Source: JAGLON01 sp041394985
GTDB lineage: Bacteria > Zixibacteria > MSB-5A5 > GN15 > JAAZOE01
DNA length: 64,000 bases
Direction of reading: 5' to 3'
NCBI GenBank assembly: GCA_041394985.1
Contig: JAWLBI010000001.1
Coordinates: 4,154,001 to 4,218,000, forward strand
Part shown: positions 49,652 to 59,290 of the stretch, piece by piece
How positions within the stretch are numbered: the stretch's first letter is position 1
How the letters are laid out: every line of letters starts with the position of its first letter
Position numbers and translations under genes: made by a program
The notes under the pieces: generated by a model
Database searches by the model: none
Told to the model about the DNA's origin: nothing
Seen by the model: the letters and a program-made list of their open reading frames with translations, nothing else

Positions 49652-51277
49652 ATGGGTTTTTATAATATTCCGGAACCGAAAAACGAGCCGGTCAAATCAT
49701 ATGCCCCGGGCAGCCCGGAGCGGGCCGATCTGAAGCGGGCCCTGGCCGACCTGAAGTCGAGGAAGCTCGAAGTCCCGATGATAATCGGCGGCAAAGAAAT
49801 AAAGACGAATGAAACGGTAAAGATGGTCTGTCCGCATGACCATGCTCACGAACTGGGTCATTATTATCGCGGCAGCGCCAAGGAAATCGACATGGCGATC
49901 GAGGCCGCGATGAACGCCAAGGCTGATTGGGAAGCTCTGCAGTGGGAACAGCGCGCGGCCATATTCCTGAAGGCGGCTGATTTGATTGCCGGTCCGTACC
50001 GGGCCCTGATTAATGCGGCGACGATGTTGGCGCACAGCAAAAATATTTTCCAGGCGGAAATCGATGCCGTGTGCGAGCTGGCGGATTTCTTCCGCTTCAA
50101 CGCCTACTATATGCAGGAAATCTATCGGATGCAGCCGTCATCGGCTCCTCAGACCTGGAACTATGTCGATTATCGCCCGTTGGAGGGTTTTGTATTTGCG
50201 GTGACACCGTTCAACTTCGTGTCGATCGCGGGTAACCTGCCGACGGCACCGGCGTTGATGGGCAATGTCAGCCTGTGGAAACCGGCCTCATCGGTCGTTT
50301 ACACGGCGCACTTTATCATGAAGATTTTGAAAGAAGCCGGATTGCCGGATGGTGTCATTAACCTTGTCACAGCCAAAGGCAAGGATGTCGGCGAGAAGAT
50401 CATGAAGAATCCGCATTTGTCAGGTATTCATTTTACCGGATCGACTGCGGTCTTCCAGGGAATGTGGAAAACGGTCGGCGAGAATATCGCATCGTACAAG
50501 AGTTATCCTCGAATCGTCGGCGAAACCGGCGGTAAGGATTTCGTGTTCGTACACAAATCGGCCTCACCGATTGAAGTATCGACGGCTCTGCTGCGCGGCG
50601 CATTTGAATATCAGGGGCAGAAGTGTTCGGCTGCGTCACGGGCGTACATTCCCGATTCCATGTGGGATGATGTCAAGGCTCTGCTGGTTAAGAATGTCGG
50701 CGAGTTGAAGATGGGAACGCCTGAGGACTTTACGAATTTCGTGAATGCCGTCATCGATAAGAGCGCCTTCCGGGACATCACCGGATACATCGACTATGCC
50801 AAAGGCAGTAAGGATTGTGAAATTCTGCTGGGCGGCAATTACGATGATTCCAAGGGCTATTTTATCGAGCCGACGGTTGTCGTGACGACCGATCCTCACT
50901 TCAAACTGATGGAAGAGGAAATCTTCGGCCCGGTGCTGACGATATATGTATATCCGGCGGATGAATTCGAGAAGACGCTGCATATATGCAATAGGACATC
51001 GCCGTATGCGCTGACCGGCGCTATCTTCAGCCGCGACCGGTATGCCGTTGCTATCGCGAACAAGATTCTGCGTCAGGCGGCCGGTAACTACTATATCAAC
51101 GATAAACCGACCGGTGCGGTCGTCGGGCAGCAGCCGTTCGGCGGTTCTCGCGCATCGGGTACGAATGACAAGGCCGGATCGCTTCTGAATATGATTCGCT
51201 GGACATCGCCGCGGACAATCAAGGAGACACTCGTGCCGCCGACGGATTACAAGTATCCGTTCCTGGCGAATGATTAA
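49652..51277 (+). CDS. pruA: L-glutamate gamma-semialdehyde (P5C) dehydrogenase
   Basis: Oxidises glutamate semialdehyde, from proline or arginine breakdown, to glutamate with NAD. 541 residues from the ATG at 49652 (GGAGGA five bases upstream). The family features are FAVTPFNFVSIAGNLPTAPA, the NAD fold HFTGSTAVFQGMWK, the catalytic Glu in RIVGETGGKDFVFVH, and the catalytic Cys in GAFEYQGQKCSAASRAYIP near residue 325, followed by EEIFGPVLTIYVYP. The C-terminal GAVVGQQPFGGSRASGTNDK is typical. No proline dehydrogenase is adjacent. Confidence 0.96.
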   Translation: MGFYNIPEPKNEPVKSYAPGSPERADLKRALADLKSRKLEVPMIIGGKEIKTNETVKMVCPHDHAHELGHYYRGSAKEIDMAIEAAMNAKADWEALQWEQRAAIFLKAADLIAGPYRALINAATMLAHSKNIFQAEIDAVCELADFFRFNAYYMQEIYRMQPSSAPQTWNYVDYRPLEGFVFAVTPFNFVSIAGNLPTAPALMGNVSLWKPASSVVYTAHFIMKILKEAGLPDGVINLVTAKGKDVGEKIMKNPHLSGIHFTGSTAVFQGMWKTVGENIASYKSYPRIVGETGGKDFVFVHKSASPIEVSTALLRGAFEYQGQKCSAASRAYIPDSMWDDVKALLVKNVGELKMGTPEDFTNFVNAVIDKSAFRDITGYIDYAKGSKDCEILLGGNYDDSKGYFIEPTVVVTTDPHFKLMEEEIFGPVLTIYVYPADEFEKTLHICNRTSPYALTGAIFSRDRYAVAIANKILRQAAGNYYINDKPTGAVVGQQPFGGSRASGTNDKAGSLLNMIRWTSPRTIKETLVPPTDYKYPFLAND

Positions 51278-51299
51278 TAATTCGAGGATTGATTTTCAG

Positions 51300-51333
51300 G
51301 CCGGACAGGGAGATATCCTGTCCGGCTTTTTTT
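51300..51333. terminator. Bidirectional terminator between pruA and the TPR/anti-sigma gene
   Basis: A 10-bp stem GCCGGACAGG/CCTGTCCGGC is followed by seven T on the plus strand. Confidence 0.88.
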
Positions 51334-53632
51334 ATGGAGTTTTTGTCAGACGAGTGATGCGCTGTTTGGCATCGATTAATTCCGGTCTGGTATAATCGGA
51401 ATCCCGCCACTTCTCGACGAATATACGATATTGCTCGACGGCTCGGTCGGTCCAGTTCGATTCCTCGTATGCCCGGCCTAGGAAATAGAACGACAGCGTG
51501 TGATAGATGCCGAAGTAGAGTTCGATGCTGCCGCATCGCCTCGTTATTTTTTCGAACTCACGCACTGCATCGGCCAGTCGGTTATTGTCGAGTAGTATTT
51601 TCGCTGCGAAATACTTGCGATGCAGATTCGGATCGATATCGAATTCATTCAGATATGCATCGACATAGAGCCGGGCAGAATCGTCCAGACCCCGGCAGTG
51701 GGCAATGACGGCTGCGGCATACCAGAATTTGGCCAATGACTGATGCGAGGCCGCCAGATCGTTTTTAAGTTTTGCGGCCCGTTCCTGTGCCTCATCGATG
51801 CGACCATTTTGCGCCAGCACCTGAATGAAGACGTCGCGATAAATCGTTTTATCGTCCGGTCGATATTCTTCGACGTTTTCGATGGCCTGTCTCATGATGG
51901 TCAGGGCCGAGTCTTCCCTTCCCGTTTCCAGCAGAATCAGTGACTGCAACTGCAGAGAATGTGAATGAATTCGGAACAGGTGCGCATTGGCATCAAAGCG
52001 TTTGGATTGCTCGACGAGTTGCAGCGCCCGTTCGAATTTTCCCTGATACAGCGGGATGTATATTTCATGGTTATAGCCGCGTGTTTGCACAATCGGATCG
52101 CTCCAATTTTCAAGCAGGCGATAACAGCTGTCGGCGACAGCGAACTCCTCCAGAAAGATGTGCATGTGGCCGTATTTTTCGAGCGATGCAAAAAAATCGG
52201 GCTTGATGTCCAATGCCTGCCGATACGAAGCGATGGCTTCGTGGATTTTGCCATTTGAGGCATACAGATCGCCTCGGGAATCGTAGGGATTCGATTCATT
52301 CGGCGCAAGATCGATGTATTTATTAATGGCCCAGATCGAGCTGTCAGGCAAATCAAGGTCCCGGAATAAATAGGCCATTTGATTGTAGCAGATCTTATCC
52401 AGCGGGTCCAGCCGATTGATTCGTTCGAGCCAGTGCAATGATTTTCGCTTATCGCCTCGATCGCTGTAAATTGCGCCAAGGTATTCCATGGCGAATTTAT
52501 CTTCGGGATCGCGGTCTATCAGGTGTTGTAACTCGGCGATGGCGGACGTGAAGTCATAGTGTTTCAGGCTGTATTTTGCCCGGATAAGTGCACGATCTCG
52601 CTCAGAAATATTCTCGGAATATTGAACCGCCTTGTCGATAAAGCCGGAATCCTCCAGATCGGCCAGATAGAAGTATGCCATGGCAAGGCCTGTATCGATG
52701 ATGATGGCTTGTCTGAAGCTCGCCTTTGCCTCCTCTATATAATACTTGTCCAGATACTCTATCCCCTCGAGATAATAGCGATATGCCAGCAACGAGTTCG
52801 TCGTCAATTCGGTGACATGCCTGTCGGTAAATTGGGAGGCCGATTCTGAAGGGAACAGGTCGCGTCTCGTCAGGGTTGCCATACTGTCGACAATTCCATA
52901 AATATCGAGTAGATTGCTGCCGGATATTCTATGGCTGGTGATTGTCTGCCCGGAAGGGTATTCTATCAATTGACATGAAGCTACCAGGTACGGCTTGGTT
53001 TGCAGGATATTTCCAGTCAGGAGCCATTTTGCATTCGTCCATTCTGCAATTTCGCGAAACATCGTCGTCGATGTGTGGATAGTTTGGTCCTGGGATAACT
53101 CGTTCCGGATATCTCGGAGCCTTTCGGCGGAGACAGTGTGGAAATTGTCGGAAATCGACAAGTCGGTGATAAGCAGGTTCGTAAACATTTCCGCGGTTAA
53201 ATCGGAATCGGATGGATCGACAAGGTTTTCGAAGAAGGCGACGGCGATTCTGTTTTCAACCGCTCTGGCATCTTTGGAGGGGCCAATTTCAATGTGCCAC
53301 GGTTTTAGCACCAGAAGAATAATAACTGCGGCGGTGACAAGCAGGAGCGAAAACGCGAGAGCGGGGCGCTTTCCCGGTTGTCTGTCTTGATCCGGAACTG
53401 CTTGTTCGCGAATGCCTTGATTCTGTGATTCGGCCAGGTCACTTAAGGTCTGCCAGAACCGGTCGCTTTTTCGCATGATACCGGAGGCGTTCCGGAATTC
53501 CATGTATTCATTAAAGCAGTTGTCGCAATCGAGGAGATGGCGTTCGACTCGATCGCGGTCATCATCCGATAACAGGTTCAGTTCATACAAGTGGAGCAAC
53601 CCGCCGATTTGCTTATCGCTACATTGGCTCAT
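51332..53632 (-). CDS. Membrane anti-sigma-type protein with zinc finger, TolB-like domain and TPRs
   Basis: 766 residues. The N-terminus has an anti-sigma zinc-finger pattern: a Cys at residue 4 and HLLDCDNCFNEYMEF (HxxxCxxC) near residues 32-39. A single membrane segment lies at about residues 91-110 (ALAFSLLLVTAAVIILLVL). An exported TolB/FlgO-like region follows (IAVAFFENLVDPSDSDLTAE, WLLTGNILQTKPYLVA), then many TPRs to the C-terminus. It overlaps the sigma gene stop by four bases. It would hold the sigma factor at the membrane and sense envelope state through its outer part. This is an inference. Confidence 0.82.
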   Translation of the reverse strand: MSQCSDKQIGGLLHLYELNLLSDDDRDRVERHLLDCDNCFNEYMEFRNASGIMRKSDRFWQTLSDLAESQNQGIREQAVPDQDRQPGKRPALAFSLLLVTAAVIILLVLKPWHIEIGPSKDARAVENRIAVAFFENLVDPSDSDLTAEMFTNLLITDLSISDNFHTVSAERLRDIRNELSQDQTIHTSTTMFREIAEWTNAKWLLTGNILQTKPYLVASCQLIEYPSGQTITSHRISGSNLLDIYGIVDSMATLTRRDLFPSESASQFTDRHVTELTTNSLLAYRYYLEGIEYLDKYYIEEAKASFRQAIIIDTGLAMAYFYLADLEDSGFIDKAVQYSENISERDRALIRAKYSLKHYDFTSAIAELQHLIDRDPEDKFAMEYLGAIYSDRGDKRKSLHWLERINRLDPLDKICYNQMAYLFRDLDLPDSSIWAINKYIDLAPNESNPYDSRGDLYASNGKIHEAIASYRQALDIKPDFFASLEKYGHMHIFLEEFAVADSCYRLLENWSDPIVQTRGYNHEIYIPLYQGKFERALQLVEQSKRFDANAHLFRIHSHSLQLQSLILLETGREDSALTIMRQAIENVEEYRPDDKTIYRDVFIQVLAQNGRIDEAQERAAKLKNDLAASHQSLAKFWYAAAVIAHCRGLDDSARLYVDAYLNEFDIDPNLHRKYFAAKILLDNNRLADAVREFEKITRRCGSIELYFGIYHTLSFYFLGRAYEESNWTDRAVEQYRIFVEKWRDSDYTRPELIDAKQRITRLTKTP

Positions 53633-54168
53633 TTCGATTCACCGCCTCGCTCCAGACAGGCCTTGAGCATCGATCGGGCCCGGGAGAGAATAACATAGAC
53701 ATGATTTTGTGATACATTAAGTTTATTACAAACATCCCCGGTTGAGAATCCCTGATAGAACAGGTTCAAGGCCCTGGCATAATAGATATTATGCGCGGAG
53801 ATTTTTCTCAGGCAGTATATTAATCGGGATTCCAGCATGGGATCGGTAGATTTCGGTTTTTTTCCGGATTTGATATGCAGATAATTCAATTCATTGATGC
53901 CTTTTTGCTTTCTATCGCGGTAATAGTTCAACAGCCTATATGCCAGTACCTTATGCGCCCAGGCGGAAAAGCTGATCTGAATATCGATTGTATCGAATTG
54001 CTCGGCTATGGTCATGATTGCAGTCTGCACGATATCCTTTCCGTCCTCGGTGTCGCCAATTCTTTGGGATACAATGGCAGAAAATCTTACAGACAGGGAC
54101 GCAAATAATTGCTCCTGCGCCCCTTTCTGACCTTTTTTTGCTGCATCGAACAGCCGGTTGATACTCAC
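53629..54168 (-). CDS. ECF-type RNA polymerase sigma factor
   Basis: About 179 residues. Region 2 shows the helices FDAAKKGQKGAQEQLFASLS and DGKDIVQTAIMTIAEQFDTI, with FSAWAHKVLAYRLLNYYRDR (region 2.4-like). Region 4 has LNLFYQGFSTGDVCNKLNVS, then HVYVILSRARSMLKACLERG. The GTG at 54168 is preferred over a TTG 21 bases upstream because GAGG lies six bases before it. The anti-sigma gene overlaps its end. It is divergent from the dockerin genes. Confidence 0.85.
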   Translation of the reverse strand: MSINRLFDAAKKGQKGAQEQLFASLSVRFSAIVSQRIGDTEDGKDIVQTAIMTIAEQFDTIDIQISFSAWAHKVLAYRLLNYYRDRKQKGINELNYLHIKSGKKPKSTDPMLESRLIYCLRKISAHNIYYARALNLFYQGFSTGDVCNKLNVSQNHVYVILSRARSMLKACLERGGESK

Positions 54169-54338
54169 TCGCGACCTCGAAATCCTCAATTGCCAAACTT
54201 GCCGTACGTTTCAACTATGTGCCATGACCTGGGATATTCCCTACCTCTTATTTGCATTTAGGTGTGATTTCTTGTAAGAAAAAGTCGCCGGGCGCTCCTA
54301 TAGGATAAAGTAATGAAACATTTCCGGGAGAGAGCGAC

Positions 54339-55607
54339 TTGCATCGGATAGTTCTATATTTATGCCTGGGCGTTATTGCCTTAGCAATTACCGGTTCGGA
54401 CGTGGTAGCCCAGAATTTATTAGATGGCCCCGAGTGCGTGGCTTTCGATTCGGTTCGAAATCGATATCTCGTTTCCAATGTATACAGCGGAAACATCGTG
54501 GCCTTCGACAGTCTCGGCAATCAGTCCTTGTGGGGGAATTACTTCAATCAGGGAATGGCGCTCGGAAACATCATCGACGGCAACACATTTTATGTGTCGA
54601 TGGGCACGGATGATATCATCGCTCTCGATCTGGAAACCGGCGAACAAGTCTGGTCATTTTTCGTGCCGGGGTATGAATTCGGTGTTGACGGTTTGGCTGT
54701 CGATACATCGGGCTATTTATATGTCGTCGGTCGACTCAGCGGTAAAATAATGAAAATCAACCTCAGTGATACTACCGGCGTCGTACTGGTCAGTTCGGGA
54801 TTGCCGATGTATCCCCAGGAATTGTATTTCGACGCGAAGTACAATCGCCTGCTGGTGGGGTCATGGACGACCAACGCTCCGATAGTCGCGGTCGATGTCA
54901 ACACCGGCGCCATAACAACGCTTGTCTACAGTACGGTCGGCTTCACCGATGGTATCACGATGGATCCCCAGCGCAATGTTTATATCGCCAGTGAGGAGTA
55001 TGGCGTCGTGACAATGTACGACAGCGCGTTTACCGAGCCGCCGGTGACAATTATCAGCGGATTGCAGGGCCCCTCGGGGCTCGAATTCAACTGGCAGAAA
55101 CGGGTATTATCCATCCCGGTGACCGATGTCGATACAGTCGTGTTTCTTGACATGGCCGACAATGACAGCGACGGAACATCGGATATAATTGACAATTGCC
55201 TGGGGCTGGCCAATGAAGACCAGGCGGACACGGACGGAGATTCGGTCGGGGATGCCTGCGATAACTGTCCCGGGGCCGAGAATACCGAGCAGATCGACAG
55301 TGATGGGGATGGTTTCGGAGATGCCTGTGATCTGTGTCCCGGATTCGATGATTCCATAGATGAAAACGAAAACGGCATACCGGACGGATGCGACTATATA
55401 TGCGGAGATGCCAATGCCGATGCAACCATCAATGTCGGCGATGCCGTGTTCATGATTCGATATATATTCAGCGGCGGTCCGGCTCCCGATCCGATTTGTT
55501 CCGGTGATGCGAATGGCGACGGCAATGCCAATATTGGCGACGCGGTTTATTTGATCACGTTTATTTTCAAGGGAGGGCCGGCGCCGGTTGTCAATTGTTG
55601 TCGCTAA
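54339..55607 (+). CDS. Exported beta-propeller protein with thrombospondin type 3 repeats and dockerin
   Basis: 422 residues from a TTG start (GGGAGAG upstream). A signal peptide is followed by a propeller-like NHL/SMP-30 domain with repeats such as GVDGLAVDTSGYLYVVGRLS and GITMDPQRNVYIASEEYGVV. Ca-binding thrombospondin type 3-like repeats follow (DNDSDGTSDIIDNC, DTDGDSVGDACDNC, DSDGDGFGDACDLC). The C-terminus has two dockerin-like Ca-binding units (GDANADATINVGDAVFMIRY, GDANGDGNANIGDAVYLITF). It is a paralogue of the next gene. No cohesin partner is visible. Confidence 0.85.
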   Translation: MHRIVLYLCLGVIALAITGSDVVAQNLLDGPECVAFDSVRNRYLVSNVYSGNIVAFDSLGNQSLWGNYFNQGMALGNIIDGNTFYVSMGTDDIIALDLETGEQVWSFFVPGYEFGVDGLAVDTSGYLYVVGRLSGKIMKINLSDTTGVVLVSSGLPMYPQELYFDAKYNRLLVGSWTTNAPIVAVDVNTGAITTLVYSTVGFTDGITMDPQRNVYIASEEYGVVTMYDSAFTEPPVTIISGLQGPSGLEFNWQKRVLSIPVTDVDTVVFLDMADNDSDGTSDIIDNCLGLANEDQADTDGDSVGDACDNCPGAENTEQIDSDGDGFGDACDLCPGFDDSIDENENGIPDGCDYICGDANADATINVGDAVFMIRYIFSGGPAPDPICSGDANGDGNANIGDAVYLITFIFKGGPAPVVNCCR

Positions 55608-55681
55608 AATTGTCTAATGGAAAGCAAATCTGTCAATAGCTTGTTAATAAAGGCATACAACTCCTTTACCTGGGGGAAGGC

Positions 55682-56953
55682 ATGTATCGAGGTCAGCGTA
55701 TTTTGGTATCACTATTAATTGTGGTTTTCTGTCTATTCAGCAATCTCTTGATGGCACAGAATCTTCTGAGCGTTCCGGAGTGTATCGCGTTCGATTCGCT
55801 TAGTAACAGGTATTTCGTCTCCAATGGTGGCGATGGTCTTATTGTAGAGATAGACAGTACCGGCGCCCAGGCGTATTGGGGTAATTTCATTTCGCAGGGA
55901 TTGGCGGCGGGGAGTATTATTGACGGCGATGTCATTTATGTCTCGCTCGGGATGCAGGATGTGGTCGGATTCGATTTGGCAACAGGCGAGCAGGTGTGGT
56001 CATATACGGTGCCCGGATTCAATTTCGGCGTAGACGGCCTGGCAATCGATACATCCGGATATCTATATGTCGTCGGTCGAACCAGCGGCCGGATTATGAA
56101 AATTCGTCTCAGTGATATGACGGGCACGGAACTGGTCAGCAGCGGCCTGCATCAGTATTCGCAGGAATTGGTGTATGATGCAAAATACCACAGACTGCTG
56201 GTCGTCGCATATGCACCTAATTCACCCATTTATGCGGTTGACGCCAATTCCGGCGCGATTTCGATAGTCGTATCAGCGACGGTCGGACAACTGGATGGGC
56301 TCACGATTGATCCGCAGCGCAACGTCTACATTGCAAGCGGGCAATATGGCGTCGTTCATATGTACGACAGCACGTTTACCAAGCCGCCAGTGATTATCAT
56401 CAGCGGCCTTGCCGGGCCGTCGGGTCTGGAGTTTTCGTGGTCGAACCGCATTCTTGCTATCCCACTTGTCGATGCCGATTCCATTGTGTATATCGATATG
56501 GCCGATAATGACAGCGACGGGACTTCGGATATAATCGATAACTGCCCGGCTCATGCCAATGCAGATCAAGCCGATTCGGATGGAGATACCGTCGGGGATG
56601 CCTGCGATAACTGTCCCGAGGCGGAGAATACCGAGCAGATCGATAGTGACGGAGATGGCTTCGGCGATGCCTGTGATCTGTGTCCCGGATTCGATGACTC
56701 CATCGATGAAAACGAGAACGGCGTACCGGACGGATGCGACTATATATGTGGAGATGCCAACGCCGATGCGACGATTAATGTCGGCGATGCCGTGTTCATG
56801 ATTCGATATATTTTCAGCGGTGGTCCGGCTCCCGATCCGGTCTGTTCCGGGGATGCGAACGGCGACGGCAATGCCAATATCGGCGACGCTGTCTATCTGA
56901 TCACCTTTATCTTCAAGGGTGGCCCAGAACCGACGGAAAGTTGCTGCTTTTAA
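55682..56953 (+). CDS. Exported beta-propeller/TSP3/dockerin protein, paralogue
   Basis: 423 residues with the same layout: signal peptide (ILVSLLIVVFCLFSNLLMA), propeller repeats (GVDGLAIDTSGYLYVVGRTS, GLTIDPQRNVYIASGQYGVV), TSP3 repeats and two dockerin units. The C-terminal 130 residues are almost identical to the previous protein, while the propeller half is more divergent. The pair arose by tandem duplication. GGGGGAAGG precedes the ATG. A large hairpin (56959-57008) follows. Confidence 0.87.
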   Translation: MYRGQRILVSLLIVVFCLFSNLLMAQNLLSVPECIAFDSLSNRYFVSNGGDGLIVEIDSTGAQAYWGNFISQGLAAGSIIDGDVIYVSLGMQDVVGFDLATGEQVWSYTVPGFNFGVDGLAIDTSGYLYVVGRTSGRIMKIRLSDMTGTELVSSGLHQYSQELVYDAKYHRLLVVAYAPNSPIYAVDANSGAISIVVSATVGQLDGLTIDPQRNVYIASGQYGVVHMYDSTFTKPPVIIISGLAGPSGLEFSWSNRILAIPLVDADSIVYIDMADNDSDGTSDIIDNCPAHANADQADSDGDTVGDACDNCPEAENTEQIDSDGDGFGDACDLCPGFDDSIDENENGVPDGCDYICGDANADATINVGDAVFMIRYIFSGGPAPDPVCSGDANGDGNANIGDAVYLITFIFKGGPEPTESCCF

Positions 56954-56958
56954 GAATT

Positions 56959-57008
56959 GGGGGACCGTATCACCACAAAACGATGCCCGCTTTGCGGTGT
57001 GGTCCCCC
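56959..57008 (+). terminator. Large hairpin after the second dockerin gene
   Basis: The 8-bp outer stem GGGGGACC/GGTCCCCC encloses an imperfect inner stem. No T run follows, so termination is uncertain. Confidence 0.4.
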
Positions 57009-57165
57009 ATCAACTTTTCCGAGAAATATAAACTCGCCGATATAAATTTGCGATCAGGAAGATTGATGCCAGCTTCATTATTAGCGCTTGTATAAAGTAT
57101 TTCCGTATAGTATCATATACTAATTACTCTATTTTCCCAACATACTTTATCAATGAGGAAATCGT

Positions 57166-59172
57166 ATGCGGCGCTGCCATATCTCCCCAGTACCCGCCTT
57201 AATTATGACAATTCTGCTGACATTGATAGTTGGTACCCTGGGTTTCGGTCAGGATGTAACGCTCACTGATGTGACATTCAGCCAATTAGACTGGTATAGT
57301 CCTGAATATACCCTGGCTGTTGAAAATTCGATGTGGGGACAGCTCAATTTCAGTTATGTTTCCGACACGACGACGACTTATTATCTTAATTTGGCCATTG
57401 AGGCACAGGATTTCACGGTACAGTGGATGGTTGGTAATTTACCTCTCTTTCCTTCCCTTACGGAAATGAGTAAAGACGAGTCGGTGAATTTTGATTTGAC
57501 GCAACTGGGGTATGCCGAGGGTGATGATGTGATCGCCGTAACGTATGCATTGGTCGTGACTTCTTATCCATTGGAATCCATGCCCACAGAGCCGATGATC
57601 GATGGGGCCGTCTTTAGCGAAATACGGTATGCGTGGATGTTTCCGCAAAGCGGTGACACGCCATTGGCGGTACGTTTCCCGACAAATGTAGATCTTCCGG
57701 ATTCGGCGAGGCAGGTCGGAGCGGATCGAGTAATTAATCGGGTTGAAGAAGCTGCGGCGCATTGTTATGCCGGAGCGATGGCGCGGAGTATCGATTGGTT
57801 GAACCGGACGCATCATCTGGGAATGGATGCCGGGGCACAGGAAATTTACGACAGTCTGGTCGGTCGGGGTCTCAGTAATAGTACCGACGGCAGTAGTCCT
57901 TCGGACTGGCTGAATCGTAAAGAAGGTTTTGCGATTTCTCACTCAGGCGGCAAAATTACAACAAAAACATGGACACACGATTCGACAATGAATTTTATCG
58001 ATTGGCTCAAGCGGGAGATCAAAACCGAAGATGTCGAGATTTGGTTTGACCATACGGACACAACGTTCGGGCATATCGTAACGGTTGTCGATGTTTTCCA
58101 GGACTCGAACGGTGACATTTACGTAAAGTACAAGGATGACGGCCGGCAGGGCGATGATACAAGTGGGAACCGAACAAAAACCGTCAAGATCACTTTTGGC
58201 GGCGACGGGAAATATCGGTTTGGTTCTGATGGATGTCCTATCGTACAGTGCGTATCAGAATCTGTTCGGTCTCAATCGAGTGCCGGAATCACCCATGGGC
58301 GCCGAAAACTCAGGCGAGTTTTCAATCAGCATCAAAACCAATACCATAATCCTCGTGCAGCCACGGATTTACACTTCTCAATTGGTGTCTTTGATTCAAT
58401 CGATGGCTGGTCAATTACAATGCCGGGGTTCGGGACTGTTGAGGGAACTCAGAACGGACCATTTCAATTCAGAGTCGACGCCAATTATGGGGCAGTGCCA
58501 TATTGTACGTATCTGAAAATTCCAATATCCGTATTCGTCAAACCGGGGAGGGATTGGGACTACATCATCCTGAACGATATCCAATGGACGTATGAATCCG
58601 GTTCAAAGAGCACCGACAGCGCGGTGGGCGGCCCCGGTTATTCGTATAGTATTGCCGAGCCGGTGAATGCCGGGCCGGACGGGTATGCCATCACTATCAC
58701 ACTAAGCAATATCAATGATACCGCGACGATCGTCTTTTCGGATGTCGGCGCATTCGCATCGGATGTGTATTACGATGATATTACAATAATCGATTATCCG
58801 GCCATAATCGATACCGTGACGCTGGCGCCGGGTGAATCGGTCGGCTTCGATATCTACTCTCCGGACAATTCAATTAAGCATATATATGGATATTTCGGGA
58901 TCAATTATGCGGGGAGTGATGAGGAAAACGCCGAGTGGTTCGATGCACCGATGATTGTGTATCTGTGCGGCGACGCTAATGGGGATACGTCGATGAATAT
59001 CGGTGATGCCGTATATCTCATCAACTATATCTTTAAAGGCGGTCCGGCGCCTGATCCGGAGTGTGTCGGCGATGCCAATGGCGATGGCTCGACCAATATC
59101 GGCGACGCGGTGTATCTGATTCAATATATATTCAGCGGCGGCCCGTCACCGGTAGACGATTGTTGCGATTAG
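57166..59172 (+). CDS. Large exported dockerin protein with a possible cysteine-peptidase-like domain
   Basis: 668 residues. A signal peptide (ALIMTILLTLIVGTLGFG) is followed by an N-terminal beta domain, then a region near residues 195-330 with AAHCYAGAMARSIDWLNRTH and FGHIVTVVDVF. That Cys/His arrangement could be a C39/papain-like fold. A jelly-roll region and two dockerin units follow (GDANGDTSMNIGDAVYLINY and GDANGDGSTNIGDAVYLIQY). Between about 58240 and 58360 the reading frame gives an unlike, Arg/Gln/His-rich peptide while the +1 frame looks protein-like, so a pair of compensating indels is possible. Confidence 0.72.
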   Translation: MRRCHISPVPALIMTILLTLIVGTLGFGQDVTLTDVTFSQLDWYSPEYTLAVENSMWGQLNFSYVSDTTTTYYLNLAIEAQDFTVQWMVGNLPLFPSLTEMSKDESVNFDLTQLGYAEGDDVIAVTYALVVTSYPLESMPTEPMIDGAVFSEIRYAWMFPQSGDTPLAVRFPTNVDLPDSARQVGADRVINRVEEAAAHCYAGAMARSIDWLNRTHHLGMDAGAQEIYDSLVGRGLSNSTDGSSPSDWLNRKEGFAISHSGGKITTKTWTHDSTMNFIDWLKREIKTEDVEIWFDHTDTTFGHIVTVVDVFQDSNGDIYVKYKDDGRQGDDTSGNRTKTVKITFGGDGKYRFGSDGCPIVQCVSESVRSQSSAGITHGRRKLRRVFNQHQNQYHNPRAATDLHFSIGVFDSIDGWSITMPGFGTVEGTQNGPFQFRVDANYGAVPYCTYLKIPISVFVKPGRDWDYIILNDIQWTYESGSKSTDSAVGGPGYSYSIAEPVNAGPDGYAITITLSNINDTATIVFSDVGAFASDVYYDDITIIDYPAIIDTVTLAPGESVGFDIYSPDNSIKHIYGYFGINYAGSDEENAEWFDAPMIVYLCGDANGDTSMNIGDAVYLINYIFKGGPAPDPECVGDANGDGSTNIGDAVYLIQYIFSGGPSPVDDCCD

Positions 59173-59177
59173 AAAAT

Positions 59178-59208
59178 AAGCCCTGCATATGATTGTGCAG
59201 GGCTTTAC
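59178..59208 (+). terminator. Rho-independent terminator of the third dockerin gene
   Basis: The 10-bp stem AAGCCCTGCA/TGCAGGGCTT is followed by TACTTG, with a short T tail. Confidence 0.7.
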
Positions 59209-59290
59209 TTGTTTGTACATTAGGTGGTACTGCGATTAATCCTTAACCGGTGAATTGCGCCGGACGGTTTATGCTTCAAAGGGTCTTGAG

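Noticed and set aside
58136..58516. A separate small gene in the +1 frame of the large dockerin protein
   Set aside because: It has no start signal of its own. The protein-like part is better explained as a local frameshift pair in the larger gene.
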